Shown here: positions 48,552 through 56,937 of the stretch, one piece after another | How the letters are laid out: each line of letters opens with the position of its first letter | Numbering within the stretch: the stretch's first letter is position 1 | NCBI GenBank assembly: GCA_036287865.1 | Contig: CP126743.1 | Span: forward strand, 1,608,252 to 1,672,251 | DNA length: 64,000 bases | Direction: 5' to 3' | From: Fluviibacter phosphoraccumulans_A | GTDB taxonomy: Bacteria; Pseudomonadota; Gammaproteobacteria; Burkholderiales; Rhodocyclaceae | Position numbers and translations under genes: made by a program | Notes under the pieces: model-generated | What the model was told of the DNA's origin: nothing | Database searches by the model: none | The model's input: only the letters and a program-made list of their open reading frames with translations

Positions 48552-48627
48552 TGGTGGGTCGTGACGGGCTCGAACCGCCGACATTCTGCGTGTAAGGCAG
48601 ACGCTCTACCAACTGAGCTAACGACCC
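48552..48627 (-). tRNA. tRNA-Val (TAC)
   Basis: The 76-nt cloverleaf folds with acceptor GGGTCGT / ACGACCC, D arm GCTC...GAGC, anticodon arm TCTGC / GCAGA and T arm with TTCGAGC. The anticodon is TAC, reading GTA and related Val codons. The CCA end is encoded. The Tad locus begins on its 3' side, so the tRNA could be an integration site. The terminator follows. Confidence 0.93.
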
Positions 48628-48655
48628 TTCCTGAAGCAGGCAAGATTCCAACAGA

Positions 48656-48976
48656 TTATGTGCGATCTTGCAGCTGTTGTATGTTGGCGCGGTTTAAAGC
48701 CGTTTCCAGCTCGTTAATCCGCTCCAGCAGCCTAAATCCCAGTGCCAGTACGTGTACGTCCAGGTTAAGTTCGAGGTCTTCACGAATGCGTCGTAGCCGA
48801 CGTGCCAGGTTCATGGCCTCGCTATTAAAAGACCAGTCGTTAATGCTACGGCCTGCTGGTTTAAGGACACCGACTTCGACCAGTTCAACCACGTCTCCCT
48901 GGCTGAGGCCAGCTACCTGGGTGAATTCGGTAACACTCAGCCAGCTGGCTTCAAATGTTGTAATTTGTTCTGTCAT
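48656..48976 (-). CDS. cbpM: CbpM, modulator of DnaJ-like CbpA
   Basis: CbpM binds the J domain of CbpA and inhibits it. The 106-residue product starts at 48976 (MTEQITTFEASW) and contains the MerR-like segment LSVTEFTQVAGLSQGDVVELVEVGVLKP and a coiled-coil tail (RLLERINELETAL). The longer ATG at 48997 overlaps cbpA. It follows the broken cbpA, 17 nt after its stop. Confidence 0.85.
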   Translation of the reverse strand: MTEQITTFEASWLSVTEFTQVAGLSQGDVVELVEVGVLKPAGRSINDWSFNSEAMNLARRLRRIREDLELNLDVHVLALGFRLLERINELETALNRANIQQLQDRT

Positions 48977-48993
48977 AACGATTCCCTGACCAA

Positions 48994-50030
48994 TCAACTT
49001 GCTCGGTGCGCTTCAGCCACAAAGTGACCACGCGGGTTAAAGGTGGAGGCTTCAGCCAGCTGCTGATACAACGCCTTTTCCGCATCATTCAATTCGGTGG
49101 GCGTCGCTACCTGCACTATGACGTAAAGATCGCCCTTCCCCTCCTTGGGTTTTGGCAATCCACGGCCACCCAAGCGCTGTTTGCGCCCCGCAGGGGTGCC
49201 GGCTGGAATCTTCATGCGCACCGCTCCGTCCAGCGTAGGCACATCGATTTCCGCCCCCAATGCTGCCTCCCAAGGGGTAACGGGCAGATCAAGGAATAAG
49301 TCGTGTCCATCGGCTCTAAACAGCGGATGCGGATGCAACGCAATGTTCAGGTATAGGTCACCATTGGGTCCTCCGTTAAAGCCTTTGCCGCCTTTACCGG
49401 GCAGCCACATCTTCTGGCCATCGGTCGCGCCTTTGGGAATACGGGCTTTGAAGACTTTTGGCACACGATGCAAACGACCCTGCGCATCATATTCTGACAT
49501 CTCGAGATTGAGCTCGATCATGGTGCCCTTAGCAGCTTCATCGAGTGAAATATGTGCGGTGACTTCAAAATCCTGCCCCGGCGCTTTGAATGGCTGACCG
49601 CCTGCCTGATGTGCACCGCGTCCGGCATGCGCACGACCTCTGCCCATCTGGGCAAAGAGTTCGGACAGATCAATATCCTCAAACCCGGCCCCTTCAAAAC
49701 CGCCCGCACCAAAGCCACCGCCGCCAAAGCCGCTGGCACCGCCGTGAGTCCCACTAAAGCCCCCCCCTGGGCGTACTGCTCCCAGCCCGGTGGTGGACGG
49801 AATTGCTCACCCGGATTGTGGCGACCGAGTTGGTCGTAAGCTTTTCGAAGCTCAGGATCTTTTAGCGTTTTGTACGCTTCATTGACCTCTTTGAACTTCT
49901 CTTCACCATCCGGATCTTTAGAAATATCCGGGTGATATTTATGGGCAAGCTTTTTAAATGCCTTCTTGATCTCATCAGCTGTTGCTTCGCGCGAGACACC
50001 GAGGATTTCGTAGTAGTCCTTGAATTTCAT
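48994..50030 (-). pseudogene. cbpA: DnaJ-like co-chaperone CbpA, frameshift in poly-G
   Basis: CbpA is a J-domain partner of DnaK. ATG at 50030 starts MKFKDYYEILGVSREA with the HPD motif in HKYHPDISKDPDG. A Gly-rich linker follows, with an eight-G tract (minus strand) at about 49760-49767 after EQYAQGG. Another frame then gives GFSGTHGGASGFGGGGFG and the whole C-terminal domain (DFEVTAHISLDEAAKG, to HFVAEAHRAS). Slippage in the tract explains the break, so this lesion could be a phase switch, a real mutation or a read error. A sigma-32-like promoter lies upstream. Confidence 0.85.
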
Positions 50031-50100
50031 GCCTGATTGTTTTCGTTGTTTGCAGCGTGATTAATTGCGCTTAAAAACGCACACGGATTATTGTAACCAG

Positions 50101-50128
50101 ATTAGGGCCATCTGCGAGAAATCAAGAC
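50101..50128 (-). promoter_or_regulatory. Possible heat-shock promoter upstream of cbpA
   Basis: On the minus strand CTTGATT is followed by a 12-nt spacer and CCCTAATCT, similar to the sigma-32 consensus (CTTGAAA, CCCCATNT). It lies 70-98 nt upstream of the cbpA ATG. Confidence 0.4.
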
Positions 50129-50139
50129 ACTTGAAAGCA

Positions 50140-50172
50140 ACATGCCGGTGAGGCAAACCTGACCGGCATGTT
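50140..50172 (-). terminator. Long inverted repeat downstream of rhlE
   Basis: A 12-bp perfect stem CAACATGCCGGT / ACCGGCATGTTG lies 25 nt or so beyond the rhlE stop. The sequence after it on the minus strand is only modestly T-rich (CTTTCAAG), so it may be an attenuator or processing site instead of a strict terminator. Position is within 1-2 nt. Confidence 0.5.
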
Positions 50173-50196
50173 GTAGACTAGTAGCAGACTAACTAA

Positions 50197-51882
50197 TTAG
50201 TGACCGCGGCTACCAAAGCCACCATGACCACCGGTGCCCCCATGTTTGCTAAACACCTTGCCACCGGGCTTACCCGCTGGTTTGCTAAATGGCTTCCCAC
50301 CCGGTTTGCCAAAGGATTTGCCTGCTGGTTTATCCGAACGGCCTTCTGAGCGCGGCTTATCACCAAACTTACCGCCCGCAGGTTTATCGCCCCATGGCTT
50401 GCTACCACCGAATGATTTACCGCCGCCAGCACCCGAGCGAGGCTTGTCGCCACGATCACCAAAACTACGTGGCTTGTCGTTGAACGAACGTGCTGGGCGA
50501 TCTTCACGCGGACGGTCATTGTATGAACGAGGACGGTCATCAAATGATCGGGCCGGACGATCTTCGAACGAACGCGGTGGACGATCACCGAATTCACGTG
50601 GTTTACGGTCGCCGCCGAAATCACCGCATGGGCTGTCGGAACGCTTCTCCCAACCACCCGAACGACCACCACCGCCACTACGACCACCACGGCCTTCGCC
50701 GCGTTCTGGCATCTTGGGCTCAAGGCCTTCAACCACCGCCACTGGGATACGCTGATCAGCCAGCGCTTCGATGGTGCGGATCTTCATACGATCACGATGT
50801 TCGGCAAAGGTAATGGCTTTACCTGTACGACCTGCACGACCAGTACGACCAATACGGTGTACATAGTCTTCGGCCTTCATTGGCAGACCGAAGTTGAATA
50901 CGTGGGTAATGGTTGGTACGTCGATACCACGAGCAGCCACGTCGGTAGCCACCAGTACGCGCACATGACCACTACGCAGCTGCTTCAGACGATTGGCACG
51001 CACCTTCTGTGGCATGGCACCATGCAATGCCGCAACGGCATGGCCCTGTTCAGCCAGTGCATCGGCCAGACGATCTGTTTCTACCTGGGTGCTCGCAAAC
51101 ACAACGGCTTGTTCCAGCTCTGCATCACGCAGGTAATGATCCAGTAGCTTTTCCTTGTGGATCATGTTGTCGGCCCAGTGCAGCGATTGCGTGATCTGGG
51201 TATGACGATCTGACGCGCTGGCCAGTTCCAGGCGACCCGGGTTCTTCATCAGGCGAGCCGCCAGCGACATGATGCGCGGTGCAAAGGTAGCCGAGAACAT
51301 GAGGGTTTGCTCACGCTTCTGACACAGGTGATTAATATCTTCCAGATCTTCGGCAAAGCCCAGATCCAGCATACGGTCGGCTTCGTCAACAACGAGTGTC
51401 TTCACATCAGCCAGATGAATCTGACGGCGTTGTGCCAGATCCAGCAGACGGCCCGGTGTTGCTACTACCAGTAACGCGCCACGCAGGCCCGACATTTGTT
51501 TACCATAAGGCATACCACCCATAACGGTCGCCACACGGATACCCTTACTGTTCTTGAGCAGGTCGATGGCATCCTGTGCCACTTGTTGTGCTAATTCACG
51601 GGTTGGACAGAGCACCAGCGCTGCTGGGCCGATCACACGATGTAGATCGATCGGCGAGTTGTTACCCTCGCTCATGATGGCGTTAATTACAGGCAGCAGG
51701 AAGGCGGCAGTTTTGCCACTACCCGTCTGGCTGCTTACCATCCAGTCGCCGCCTTTGATGGCAGCAGGAACGGCTTCGGTCTGTACCGGTGTTGGTTGGG
51801 TGAAACCCAGGTTTTCGATGGCCTTGAGTAAAGGCGCGGCCAAGCCCATGCTCGCAAACGAGCTATTTGTTTGTTCAGTCAT
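50197..51882 (-). CDS. rhlE: DEAD-box RNA helicase, RhlE type
   Basis: The 561-residue helicase starts MTEQTNSSFASMGLAAPLL at 51882 (an in-frame ATG 12 nt earlier is also possible). Motifs are Q (GFTQPTPVQTEAVP), I (SQTGSGKT), II (VDEADRMLD), III (SAT), and VI (HRIGRTGRAGR). The C-terminal 170 residues are a low-complexity Arg/Gly/Asp/Pro tail with short repeats such as DRPARSFDDRPRSYNDRPRE, a likely RNA-binding tail. The 230-nt upstream gap has GC-rich hairpins. Substrates are probably rRNA or structured mRNA. Confidence 0.94.
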   Translation of the reverse strand: MTEQTNSSFASMGLAAPLLKAIENLGFTQPTPVQTEAVPAAIKGGDWMVSSQTGSGKTAAFLLPVINAIMSEGNNSPIDLHRVIGPAALVLCPTRELAQQVAQDAIDLLKNSKGIRVATVMGGMPYGKQMSGLRGALLVVATPGRLLDLAQRRQIHLADVKTLVVDEADRMLDLGFAEDLEDINHLCQKREQTLMFSATFAPRIMSLAARLMKNPGRLELASASDRHTQITQSLHWADNMIHKEKLLDHYLRDAELEQAVVFASTQVETDRLADALAEQGHAVAALHGAMPQKVRANRLKQLRSGHVRVLVATDVAARGIDVPTITHVFNFGLPMKAEDYVHRIGRTGRAGRTGKAITFAEHRDRMKIRTIEALADQRIPVAVVEGLEPKMPERGEGRGGRSGGGGRSGGWEKRSDSPCGDFGGDRKPREFGDRPPRSFEDRPARSFDDRPRSYNDRPREDRPARSFNDKPRSFGDRGDKPRSGAGGGKSFGGSKPWGDKPAGGKFGDKPRSEGRSDKPAGKSFGKPGGKPFSKPAGKPGGKVFSKHGGTGGHGGFGSRGH

Positions 51883-52114
51883 TTTTATCCCCATTAAGGA
51901 AAACCGGTCGCGCCTGTTTAACGCGATGGTCTGTGGTCAAAAGAACATCGACCATCAGACAGATGCCGGCAATTCCGGCTTCCGGTACACCCTGTGGGTG
52001 CGGCTGGGGACGATGCACATAGATGCGGCCCTGAGGTTGCCTGGGCCATTCGGCATTCTATGCGATTTTGTCGCTAACGCTTGATGCGAAGCGCATATTG
52101 CCTAATTGTTTGAA

Positions 52115-54619
52115 TTAATGACGAATTGCCGGTGCTTCAGCAGCAGATGCTGTTGCAGGCACCGCTTCTACGACAGTCTCGGTTTGCTCCGGCAGTGCCT
52201 CAGGCGCAGTGGCCAAAGCATTTTCCAGCACTTCATCAATCCATTTGACGGGAGTGATCTCGATACGACCCTTGATGGTGTCAGGGATCTCAACCAGATC
52301 TTTCACGTTCTCATGCGGAATCAAGGCACGGGTGATACCACCACGGACTGCGGCGAGTAGCTTCTCTTTCAGGCTACCAATTGCCAGGACTTCCCCACGC
52401 AGGGTAATTTCACCCGTCATGGCGACATCACAGCGTACTGGAATGCCGGTGAGTGCTGAGACAATTGCCGTGGTGATGGCGATACCGGCCGACGGGCCAT
52501 CCTTAGGCGTAGCACCTTCGGGGAAGTGCACGTGTAGATCGGTTTTCTCGAATACATTGTCCTTGATACCCAGACGACGGGCACGTGAACGCACCACGGT
52601 GCGCGCAGCTTCTACCGATTCCTTCATGACATCACCGATGGAACCCGTACGCTGGACCACGCCCTTACCCGGTATGGAAGCCACTTCGATGGTCAGCAGC
52701 TCGCCACCCACTTCAGTCCAGGCTAGACCGGCAACCTGACCAACCTGGTTTTCTTTTTCGGCCATGCCGAAGGAGAAGCGACGCACACCGAGGAACTTAT
52801 CCAGATTCTTAGGTGATACCAGCACACGGGGATTAGCCGTCTTCTTCTTAAGCAATAAGGTCTTAACAACCTTGCGGCAGATCTTAGACAGTTCACGCTC
52901 CAGCGAACGCACGCCCGCTTCGCGCGTGTAGTAACGCACGATGTCGCGAATCGCTGGCTCACTGACGGTGATTTCGGTTTTCTTCAGGCCGTTGTTCTTG
53001 ATCTGCTTAGGCAGCAGATAGCGCATCGCAATGTTGACCTTTTCGTCTTCGGTATAACCCGAGAGGCGAATGATCTCCATACGATCCAGCAGAGGACCTG
53101 GCAGATTCAGGCTGTTGGCGGTTGCCACGAACATCACATCCGACAAGTCGAAATCGACTTCAACGTAGTGATCCTGGAAGGTGTGGTTCTGTTCCGGATC
53201 GAGCACTTCAAGCAGCGCTGACGACGGATCGCCACGGAAATCCTGGCCCATCTTGTCGACTTCATCGAGCAGGAAGAGCGGATTACGTACACCCACCTTG
53301 GTCAGGCTGGTGAGAACCTTGCCCGGCATGGAACCAATGTAAGTGCGGCGGTGACCACGAATCTCTGCTTCGTCGCGCACACCGCCCAGAGCCATACGCA
53401 CAAACTTGCGGTTCGTGGCTTTGGCGATGGATTGGCCCAGGGAGGTTTTACCCACGCCCGGTGGCCCAACCAGACACAGGATCGGTGCTTTCACCTTATC
53501 CACGCGCTGTTGCACGGCGAGGTATTCGATGATGCGGTCTTTAACGCGCTCCAGACCAAAATGGTCCTGGTTGAGGATCTTCTCGGCACCGGCCAGATCT
53601 TTGCTCACGCGGGTTTTCTTCTTCCACGGCAGACCGACCAGCGTGTCGATGAAATTACGCACCACGGTGACTTCAGCCGACATCGGCGACATCAGCTTGA
53701 GTTTCTTGAGTTCGGACTCGGCCTTCTTCAAGGCTTCCTTGCTCATACCGGCGGCTTTGATCTTCTTATCCAGCTCTTCGAGATCAGCGCCCTCTTCGCC
53801 TTCACCCAGTTCTTTCTGGATGGCTTTAACCTGTTCGTTCAGGTAGTACTCACGCTGCGACTTCTCCATCTGGCGCTTAACACGACCACGGATACGCTTT
53901 TCTACCTGCAGGATGTCGATCTCGGATTCCAGTTGGCTGAGCAGCCGCTCGGTACGCTCGCGCACACCCAACAGCTCCAGCACTTCCTGCTTCTGCTCCA
54001 GCTTGAGCGGCAGATGTGCCGCAATGGTGTCGCACAGGCGACCGGTGTCTTCGATACCGGAGATGGACGACAGAATTTCTGGCGGGATTTTTTTATTGAG
54101 TTTGATGTACTGATCGAACTGGGCAACCAGCGCACGACGCATGGCTTCAACTTCATTGTCGTCGGTCTGTTCGCTGTCGAGCGCAGTGACCTTGGCAAAG
54201 AACAGATCATCCTGAGCCTCGATGCCATCGACACGTACACGACGCGTACCTTCCACCAACACCTTCACGGTGCCGTCTGGTAACTTTAGTAGTTGCAGAA
54301 TGCTAGCCACGCAACCGACGTTATACAGTTGCTCGGGCGCAGGATCATCGTCGGCCGCAGATTTCTGGGCGAGCAGCACCACCGATTTACCGGCCTCCAT
54401 GGCCAGCTCCAGCGCCTTGATCGATTTAGGGCGACCGACGAAAAGCGGGATCACCATTTGCGGGAATACCACCACATCGCGCAGCGGCAGCATCGGCAGA
54501 CGCGCCTGCTCACCCGGTTGTAGTACCAGTGGTTTTTCCTGTTTATCTTCCGAGCCGGCTTGAATGTCTTGTACGGACTCTTCCTGGTCTTCAGGGTTTT
54601 CGATTTGTTCGGTCATCAC
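52115..54619 (-). CDS. lon: ATP-dependent protease La (Lon)
   Basis: Lon unfolds and degrades misfolded and regulatory proteins. The 834-residue product starts with ATG ATG at 54619 and ends in an Ala/Glu-rich tail longer than in E. coli. The N domain (LPMLPLRDVVVFPQM), the AAA+ Walker A GPPGVGKTS near residue 385, and the protease domain with catalytic Ser near 710 in PKDGPSAG plus the Lys in SLKEKLLAA are present. A sigma-32-like promoter is upstream. It is the last gene of tig-clpP-clpX-lon. Confidence 0.97.
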   Translation of the reverse strand: MMTEQIENPEDQEESVQDIQAGSEDKQEKPLVLQPGEQARLPMLPLRDVVVFPQMVIPLFVGRPKSIKALELAMEAGKSVVLLAQKSAADDDPAPEQLYNVGCVASILQLLKLPDGTVKVLVEGTRRVRVDGIEAQDDLFFAKVTALDSEQTDDNEVEAMRRALVAQFDQYIKLNKKIPPEILSSISGIEDTGRLCDTIAAHLPLKLEQKQEVLELLGVRERTERLLSQLESEIDILQVEKRIRGRVKRQMEKSQREYYLNEQVKAIQKELGEGEEGADLEELDKKIKAAGMSKEALKKAESELKKLKLMSPMSAEVTVVRNFIDTLVGLPWKKKTRVSKDLAGAEKILNQDHFGLERVKDRIIEYLAVQQRVDKVKAPILCLVGPPGVGKTSLGQSIAKATNRKFVRMALGGVRDEAEIRGHRRTYIGSMPGKVLTSLTKVGVRNPLFLLDEVDKMGQDFRGDPSSALLEVLDPEQNHTFQDHYVEVDFDLSDVMFVATANSLNLPGPLLDRMEIIRLSGYTEDEKVNIAMRYLLPKQIKNNGLKKTEITVSEPAIRDIVRYYTREAGVRSLERELSKICRKVVKTLLLKKKTANPRVLVSPKNLDKFLGVRRFSFGMAEKENQVGQVAGLAWTEVGGELLTIEVASIPGKGVVQRTGSIGDVMKESVEAARTVVRSRARRLGIKDNVFEKTDLHVHFPEGATPKDGPSAGIAITTAIVSALTGIPVRCDVAMTGEITLRGEVLAIGSLKEKLLAAVRGGITRALIPHENVKDLVEIPDTIKGRIEITPVKWIDEVLENALATAPEALPEQTETVVEAVPATASAAEAPAIRH

Positions 54620-54691
54620 TGTGGCCTTTATGGTTCTGTTCTCTTTCGGGGAATCCCATGTTGAGGGTCACTCAATGGAATATCTTGCCGC

Positions 54692-54719
54692 AGTTGGGGG
54701 TGAAGACGCTCATTTCAAG
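54692..54719 (-). promoter_or_regulatory. Possible heat-shock promoter upstream of lon
   Basis: Minus-strand CTTGAAA, a 12-nt spacer, and CCCCCAACT match the sigma-32 pattern (CTTGAAA, CCCCATNT) well. It lies 73-100 nt upstream of the lon ATG. Confidence 0.6.
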
Positions 54720-54748
54720 CAACCTCACCCCGGTTCCGATGGATCAAA

Positions 54749-56023
54749 TTAACTGGCTTGCGCCTGGGCGCCTTCCTGCAACACATAAAGCGGTTTGCTA
54801 TCGCCGGTAATAGCGGCTTCTTCAACGACTACCTTGGCAATATCGGTGCTGCCTGGCAGGTCGTACATGGTGTCGAGCAAGGTGGCTTCAACAATCGAAC
54901 GCAGACCACGAGCACCCGTTTTACGTTCCAGCGCACGCTTGGCGATGGCCTTAAGTGCCTCAGGGCGGAATTCCAGATCAACACCTTCCATCTGGAAGAG
55001 CTTCTGGTATTGCTTGGTCAGTGCGTTCTTCGGTTCGGTCAGAATCCGTACCAGCACAGCATCGTTCAGCTCTTCCAGCGTGGCAACCACAGGTAGACGA
55101 CCGATAAGCTCTGGAATCAAGCCGTACTTGATCAAATCTTCTGGCTCCACAGATTTGAGCAGCGTGGTGATGGCCTTCTCTTCTTTGCTGGTGACTTCCG
55201 CACCAAAACCAATGCCGGTTTTTTCCGTACGGTTACGAATCACCTTATCGATGCCTTCAAAAGCGCCACCGCAGATGAACAGGATGTTGGTGGTATCGAC
55301 CTGCACAAAATCCTGGTTCGGATGCTTACGGCCACCCTGTGGTGGCACCGATGCCACAGTCCCTTCGATCAGCTTGAGCAATGCCTGCTGGACACCCTCA
55401 CCCGATACATCACGCGTGATGGAGGGGTTATCCGACTTACGCGAGATCTTGTCGATTTCGTCGATGTAGACGATACCCTGATGGGCTTTTTCTACATCGT
55501 AATCGCACTTCTGCAGCAGCTTCTGAATGATGTTTTCTACGTCTTCACCCACGTAACCCGCTTCGGTCAGTGTCGTGGCATCGGCCATCACAAAGGGCAC
55601 ATCCAGCAAACGCGCGAGTGTTTGGGCTAGGAGTGTTTTACCAGAACCGGTTGGGCCAATCAGCAGAATGTTCGATTTAGAGAGCTCAACACCATCGTCT
55701 TTAGCTTGTGGCAGACGCAGACGCTTGTAGTGGTTATACACCGCTACCGCCAGAATTTTCTTGGCGGGCTCTTGGCCAATCACATACTCATCCAGCGTTT
55801 CGCGGATTTCGCGCGGCGTGGGCAGGCTGTCTTTAGCCGCCTTGACCGCTTCTTCCACTTCATCCTGAACGATATCGCCGCACAGCTCGATACATTCATC
55901 ACAAATGAATACCGAGGGGCCAGCGATCAGCTTTTTAACTTCGTGCTGGCTTTTGCCGCAGAAGGAACAGTACAAGGGCTTTTCAGAATCCTTGTTGGCG
56001 TCGCTCTGTTTGTCTTTTGTCAT
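54749..56023 (-). CDS. clpX: Clp protease ATPase ClpX
   Basis: ClpX recognises and unfolds substrates for ClpP. The 424-residue protein has a zinc-binding domain (CSFCGKSQHEVKKL and CDECIELC), a Walker A GPTGSGKTLLAQTLA and the sensor and pore loops of the family. It ends VLQEGAQAQAS. It lies 35 nt after clpP on the same strand. Confidence 0.97.
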   Translation of the reverse strand: MTKDKQSDANKDSEKPLYCSFCGKSQHEVKKLIAGPSVFICDECIELCGDIVQDEVEEAVKAAKDSLPTPREIRETLDEYVIGQEPAKKILAVAVYNHYKRLRLPQAKDDGVELSKSNILLIGPTGSGKTLLAQTLARLLDVPFVMADATTLTEAGYVGEDVENIIQKLLQKCDYDVEKAHQGIVYIDEIDKISRKSDNPSITRDVSGEGVQQALLKLIEGTVASVPPQGGRKHPNQDFVQVDTTNILFICGGAFEGIDKVIRNRTEKTGIGFGAEVTSKEEKAITTLLKSVEPEDLIKYGLIPELIGRLPVVATLEELNDAVLVRILTEPKNALTKQYQKLFQMEGVDLEFRPEALKAIAKRALERKTGARGLRSIVEATLLDTMYDLPGSTDIAKVVVEEAAITGDSKPLYVLQEGAQAQAS

Positions 56024-56058
56024 CTTCTTTCTTTCTAATACTGAGGCAGCTGCAAGTC

Positions 56059-56712
56059 TTACGCAGCGGCGCTGCGGTTACCAATCACTTTGTCGATCAG
56101 GCCATAGGCCACGGCTTCATCAGCCGACATGAAGTTGTCTCGATCGGTATCGCGCTCGATACGCTCGACATCCTGGCCCGTATGTTCTGCCAGCATGTTG
56201 TTGAGCTTGGCGCGCAGCGAGAGGATTTCCTTGGCGTGGATTTCAATATCCGATGCCTGACCCTGGAAACCACCCAGCGGTTGATGGATCATGACGCGCG
56301 AATTCGGCAGCGAGAAACGCTTACCCTTGGCGCCAGCTGTGAGCAAGAAGGCGCCCATCGAGGCCGCCTGACCCAGGCACAGGGTCGACACATCCGGTTT
56401 GATGAATTGCATGGTGTCGTAGATCGACAGGCCTGCAGTCACCGAACCACCCGGCGAGTTGATGTACAGGTAAATGTCTTTATCCGGATTCTCGGCTTCG
56501 AGGAACAGGAGCTGCGCAACCACCAAGTTGGCGCTCATGTCATTCACCGGTCCGACCAGGAACACCACACGTTCTTTGAGTAGACGGGAATAGATATCAA
56601 AAGCACGTTCCCCACGACCACTCTGCTCTACGACCATAGGCACCAAACCAATTGCTTGCGGGTCAGGTTGGGTCTGAACCAGGGTGTTAACGAGGCTGTT
56701 ATGGGTAAACAT
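56059..56712 (-). CDS. clpP: Clp protease proteolytic subunit ClpP
   Basis: ClpP is the tetradecameric serine peptidase. The 217-residue product starts at ATG 56712 with AGGAG upstream; a longer in-frame ATG at 56790 is unsupported. The catalytic Ser is in GQAASMGAFLL, the His in RVMIHQPLGG, the Asp in the following helix region, and the oxyanion strand is INSPGGSVTAG. The frame is intact. Confidence 0.97.
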   Translation of the reverse strand: MFTHNSLVNTLVQTQPDPQAIGLVPMVVEQSGRGERAFDIYSRLLKERVVFLVGPVNDMSANLVVAQLLFLEAENPDKDIYLYINSPGGSVTAGLSIYDTMQFIKPDVSTLCLGQAASMGAFLLTAGAKGKRFSLPNSRVMIHQPLGGFQGQASDIEIHAKEILSLRAKLNNMLAEHTGQDVERIERDTDRDNFMSADEAVAYGLIDKVIGNRSAAA

Positions 56713-56883
56713 GTGTGCTCCTGAGGGAGTATTACGGATATTGAGTGTAATCATGCCGCAAATACGGCAGTTTTTTATGCGTTTGCGCAACTTCTGGCAA
56801 CTTTTTCCGTCGAATAACCTACTATTTAGGGGGTGAATTTACGAAATCAACGACTTAGCGCACTTTTAAATGCCAGAAATGCA

Positions 56884-56911
56884 ACCGACCGGGCGAGCCC
56901 GGCCGGTTTTA
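56884..56911 (-). terminator. Hairpin after tig
   Basis: An imperfect stem ACCGACCGGGC / GCCCGGCCGGT lies 25 nt after the tig stop on the minus strand, upstream of the clpP promoter region. It is T-poor on that strand, so it may only partly terminate. Confidence 0.55.
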
Positions 56912-56937
56912 CGATCATCTGTTAATTAAAACAGGGA

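Noticed and set aside
50234..50755. Pro/Arg/Ser-rich plus-strand frame
   Set aside because: Antisense of the RhlE low-complexity tail, which has no stops in several frames because of its composition.
53351..54283. 310-codon plus-strand open frame opposite lon
   Set aside because: It is the antisense of an intact lon gene, has no ribosome site and its composition mirrors lon codon bias.
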